From NCBI GenBank assembly GCA_031283405.1, contig JAITBX010000040.1, forward strand, positions 1 to 14,760: DNA of 14,760 bases. The letters run 5' to 3'. The notes under the pieces are model-generated. The model did no database searches, was not told the origin of the DNA, and saw nothing but the letters and a program-made list of their open reading frames with translations. Below are positions 12,963-14,760 of the stretch, piece after piece (the stretch's first letter is position 1; the number at the start of each line of letters is the position of its first letter). The position numbers were made by a program, and so were the translations under genes. The DNA comes from Burkholderiales bacterium (lineage in GTDB: Bacteria; Pseudomonadota; Gammaproteobacteria; Burkholderiales; Casimicrobiaceae).

Positions 12963-14111
12963 TTAAAACATATGTCTCAACCCGACGAGTGTTCCGAATT
13001 GGCTCTGCCCCGGGTTGGGCGCAGGGATCGCCATCGACGAGCCGGAAAGCGAATAGGCAGGGCCGCTGCCGCTGTTGTGGATGTAGCCCAGCGAGATGTA
13101 GCCTGTCGATCGTTTCGAGAAGGCGTAACCTGCGCGCAGCACCACCAACAGCGGATTACTGTCGAAGGAAGGGTTGTCCATGTAAGATACTTGACTGTCG
13201 AAGGTCAGGTTTTGTACGGGCACAGAGGCGCCGAGATAAACAATGTTGGTGTGCAAATCGCGTGTATCGGCGTCGATGTTTCGATACAGCAGACCGCCGG
13301 CGATTTTGATTTGATTGAGCTTGATGTAGCCGTTCAAGTGGTAGCGCTGATCTTTGTCGCCGGAACGAGTGAAGGCAAGACCCGGCGCGCCCGGAATAAC
13401 GGTGATCGACTGAGAGCCTGGGCCGCCGCGAATTTCTTCGTAAGAACCGGCGAAGCCCCATTTCGCAGCGTTGTATTTGATCAGCACCGCCCAGCCGCCG
13501 CAAGCGATGTTGCCTTGTTCGCCGCCGCAGTTGCCGGCGGCAGCGCCGTCGCGCCCCAACGAATAAACGCCGCCGATGGTCAAGCCGCCGAAAGTGCCGA
13601 AGTACGAAAGGCTGTTGTCGAGCCGCGAGTTGGGAAGATAATTGTCGAGCGAAGCCAGACTGAATGCCGACGGGCCAATCACATCGGAGTCGAGCATTGC
13701 GCGAAACGTCGTCGTCCATTGCCGACCGATATCAACTTGTCCCCAAGCACTGCGCAAACCGAGCGTGGATTGACGGCCAAAAAGGCGGCCGCCTTGCAGT
13801 TGTCCGCCTTGATCCGGCGCAAAACCATTTTCCAGAGTGAAGACGACATCGAGCCCGTTGCCGAGACTTTCCGAGCCGCGAAAGCCCAGCCGCGACGGCA
13901 CACTGCTGGAGAGGGTCGCCATTCGAACGGTGCTGCCGCTGCCGTTATTCGCATGGTTGAGATATTCGACGCCGGAGTCGATCACGCCATAGAGACTGAG
14001 ATTGCTCTGAGCGTGAGCGGCGGTTGTCGAAAGCAGGCCGGAGGCCAGAAAAAAGGTTGCGGCAAGCAAGCGGCAACACGAGCGGTCATGCCTGAAATTT
14101 CTCCTTATCAT
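12963..14111 (-). CDS. Gram-negative (general diffusion) porin
   Basis: A 382-aa outer-membrane beta-barrel of the beta-proteobacterial porin family (Omp32/OmpC-like), a passive channel for small hydrophilic solutes, presumably a trimer. The signal peptide has a basic start (MIRRNFRHDR) and probable cleavage at AHA|QSN (34/35). The mature protein begins SNLSLYGVIDSGVEYLNH, then SRLGFRGSESLGNGLDVVFTLENGF, GRLFGRQSTLGL and WGQVDIGRQW, all family landmarks. It ends in VGLRHMF with the C-terminal Phe needed for barrel assembly. The signal start is awkward: ATG 14111 lacks a ribosome site, and an AAGGAG lies just inside the frame (codons 2-4), pointing to an out-of-frame ATG at 14089. TATCAT (14166-14161, minus strand) is a possible -10 box. 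Confidence 0.93.
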   Translation of the reverse strand: MIRRNFRHDRSCCRLLAATFFLASGLLSTTAAHAQSNLSLYGVIDSGVEYLNHANNGSGSTVRMATLSSSVPSRLGFRGSESLGNGLDVVFTLENGFAPDQGGQLQGGRLFGRQSTLGLRSAWGQVDIGRQWTTTFRAMLDSDVIGPSAFSLASLDNYLPNSRLDNSLSYFGTFGGLTIGGVYSLGRDGAAAGNCGGEQGNIACGGWAVLIKYNAAKWGFAGSYEEIRGGPGSQSITVIPGAPGLAFTRSGDKDQRYHLNGYIKLNQIKIAGGLLYRNIDADTRDLHTNIVYLGASVPVQNLTFDSQVSYMDNPSFDSNPLLVVLRAGYAFSKRSTGYISLGYIHNSGSGPAYSLSGSSMAIPAPNPGQSQFGTLVGLRHMF

Positions 14112-14265
14112 CGGGGCAGAAGCGCAAAGATGCTTCGCCGCCTAAAAAAACAAACGCGCCATGATACAACAGAGCGCGGAAAATTTGACGCGAATGTTAG
14201 AGCGCAAGCCTGCCATTTTGTTCCCGCGCACGAGCGGGTTTGTGATGGGTGGGGGTGAAAGTGTC

Positions 14266-14760
14266 CTAAACCAGCGTCAAATCACTGCCGGGATAGCGCA
14301 TCATTGCTTCGAGCGGCGGCGTGTGCAGGCAGGCGGCGAGGAGCGAAAGAATTTCTTGTTGTGCCGGCGAGGGTCTGCCGCACGCATCGTAAAGTGTCTG
14401 AAACATTTTTTTCTTTTCGTCTATCGTCAATCGGTTCAAACGATTGAGCGCTTGTTCGACTGCATGAGCGGTTGCTGTGGTGGTTTCATTAACGATTTTT
14501 CCATTCGTGTCGATGGCGTCGAGCACGACTTGCGCCGGCGTTTGTTGGGTGTTGTGGGTGACGATGCTTTGCAGCAGCGCCATGTCCGCCGCGCAATCGG
14601 CCAGAAGCGAAGAGCCGCTGATCTGCGTGCCGGCAGGACTTGCCATTTCGCGCAGGTGTTGATCGACGAGAAGGGCGATGACCACTTCCAGCAAAGAGAT
14701 GTTGTTGTCGGCAGCGATCAGCGCGCGCAGCGTGCGGCGCAAGGTGTTTTGTTGCGCGGC
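14266..14760 (-). CDS. C-terminal part of a larger protein, possibly M48-type metallopeptidase
   Basis: The frame is open to the right edge (14760), reading AAQQNTLRRTLRALIAADNN before any plausible start, so this is the last 164 residues of a longer protein. The pattern 'LRALIAADNNISLLEVVIALLVDQHL', split here as two helices at the fragment start, recalls the C-terminal helical region of large beta-proteobacterial M48 family metallopeptidases, where an 'ALIxADGxIsLFE' motif is followed by a His-Leu helix. The tail LNRLNRLTIDEKKKMFQTLY then SPAQQEILSLLAACLHTPPL also fits that region. The HExxH zinc motif would lie outside the window, so the family call is from memory of the C-terminal pattern only. 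The fragment is rich in alpha-helix-forming residues. Confidence 0.55.
   Translation of the reverse strand, partial: AAQQNTLRRTLRALIAADNNISLLEVVIALLVDQHLREMASPAGTQISGSSLLADCAADMALLQSIVTHNTQQTPAQVVLDAIDTNGKIVNETTTATAHAVEQALNRLNRLTIDEKKKMFQTLYDACGRPSPAQQEILSLLAACLHTPPLEAMMRYPGSDLTLV

Noticed and set aside
12936..14258. Long open frame of 440 codons on the plus strand, antisense to the porin
   Set aside because: It is the mirror of the porin codon pattern in GC-rich DNA, has no recognisable domain or ribosome site, and the porin on the other strand is clearly real from signal peptide to terminal Phe.
14112..14265. Small RNA or gene in the gap upstream of the porin
   Set aside because: No open frame with a ribosome site and no strong stem followed by T's; only a possible -10 box for the porin.

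Overview
The window looks like part of a beta-proteobacterial chromosome of moderate-to-high GC. The evidence is the gene order surE-pcm-nlpD, a 'Gram-negative porin' of the Burkholderiales/Neisseriales type that ends in Phe, a YejABEF/Dpp-like transporter operon and a QueH epoxyqueuosine reductase. I cannot name the genus from sequence alone. Almost all of it is housekeeping or envelope material. The unusual layer is a set of small palindromic and tandem repeats lying between genes, and in places inside them.

Layout: 1-1845 (+) is the tail of surE, then pcm (protein repair methyltransferase) and nlpD (degenerate LytM lipoprotein that activates division amidases). The rpoS gene that usually follows nlpD in related bacteria is absent. 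In its place, 1875-2245 holds a fragment of a REP-associated tyrosine transposase (RAYT) bounded and interrupted by its own REP palindromes. Next come a fumarylacetoacetate-hydrolase-family enzyme (-), a DUF486 membrane protein (+) and the di-iron Fe-S repair protein Ric/YtfE (-). They are followed by an NlpC/P60 lipoprotein (+), a lipoprotein fused to a C-type haem domain (+) and an AlkA-like DNA glycosylase (-).

6560-12185 (+) is one compact operon for an oligopeptide-type ABC importer: binding protein, two permeases and a double-ATPase. Two of its three junctions are ATGA overlaps. It converges on queH (-). Then come a porin (-) and the C-terminal part of a larger protein that runs off the right edge and probably is an M48-type metallopeptidase (-).

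Repeat layer: at least two REP families share a 5' GTAG/GTGG head. Family A is at 1885, 2059 and 2220; family B is at 3460 and 12182, with a degenerate partner at 12209. A C-rich/G-rich hairpin family occurs in frame inside the ABC ATPase linker (11347) and again upstream of queH (12887). A TCAGGGA heptamer occurs as a decayed array forming the end of the ATPase gene and as six perfect copies upstream of queH. The two REP heads at 12182-12232 appear to supply the TAG stop codons of both convergent genes. I found no tRNA, rRNA, CRISPR array or intact insertion sequence.
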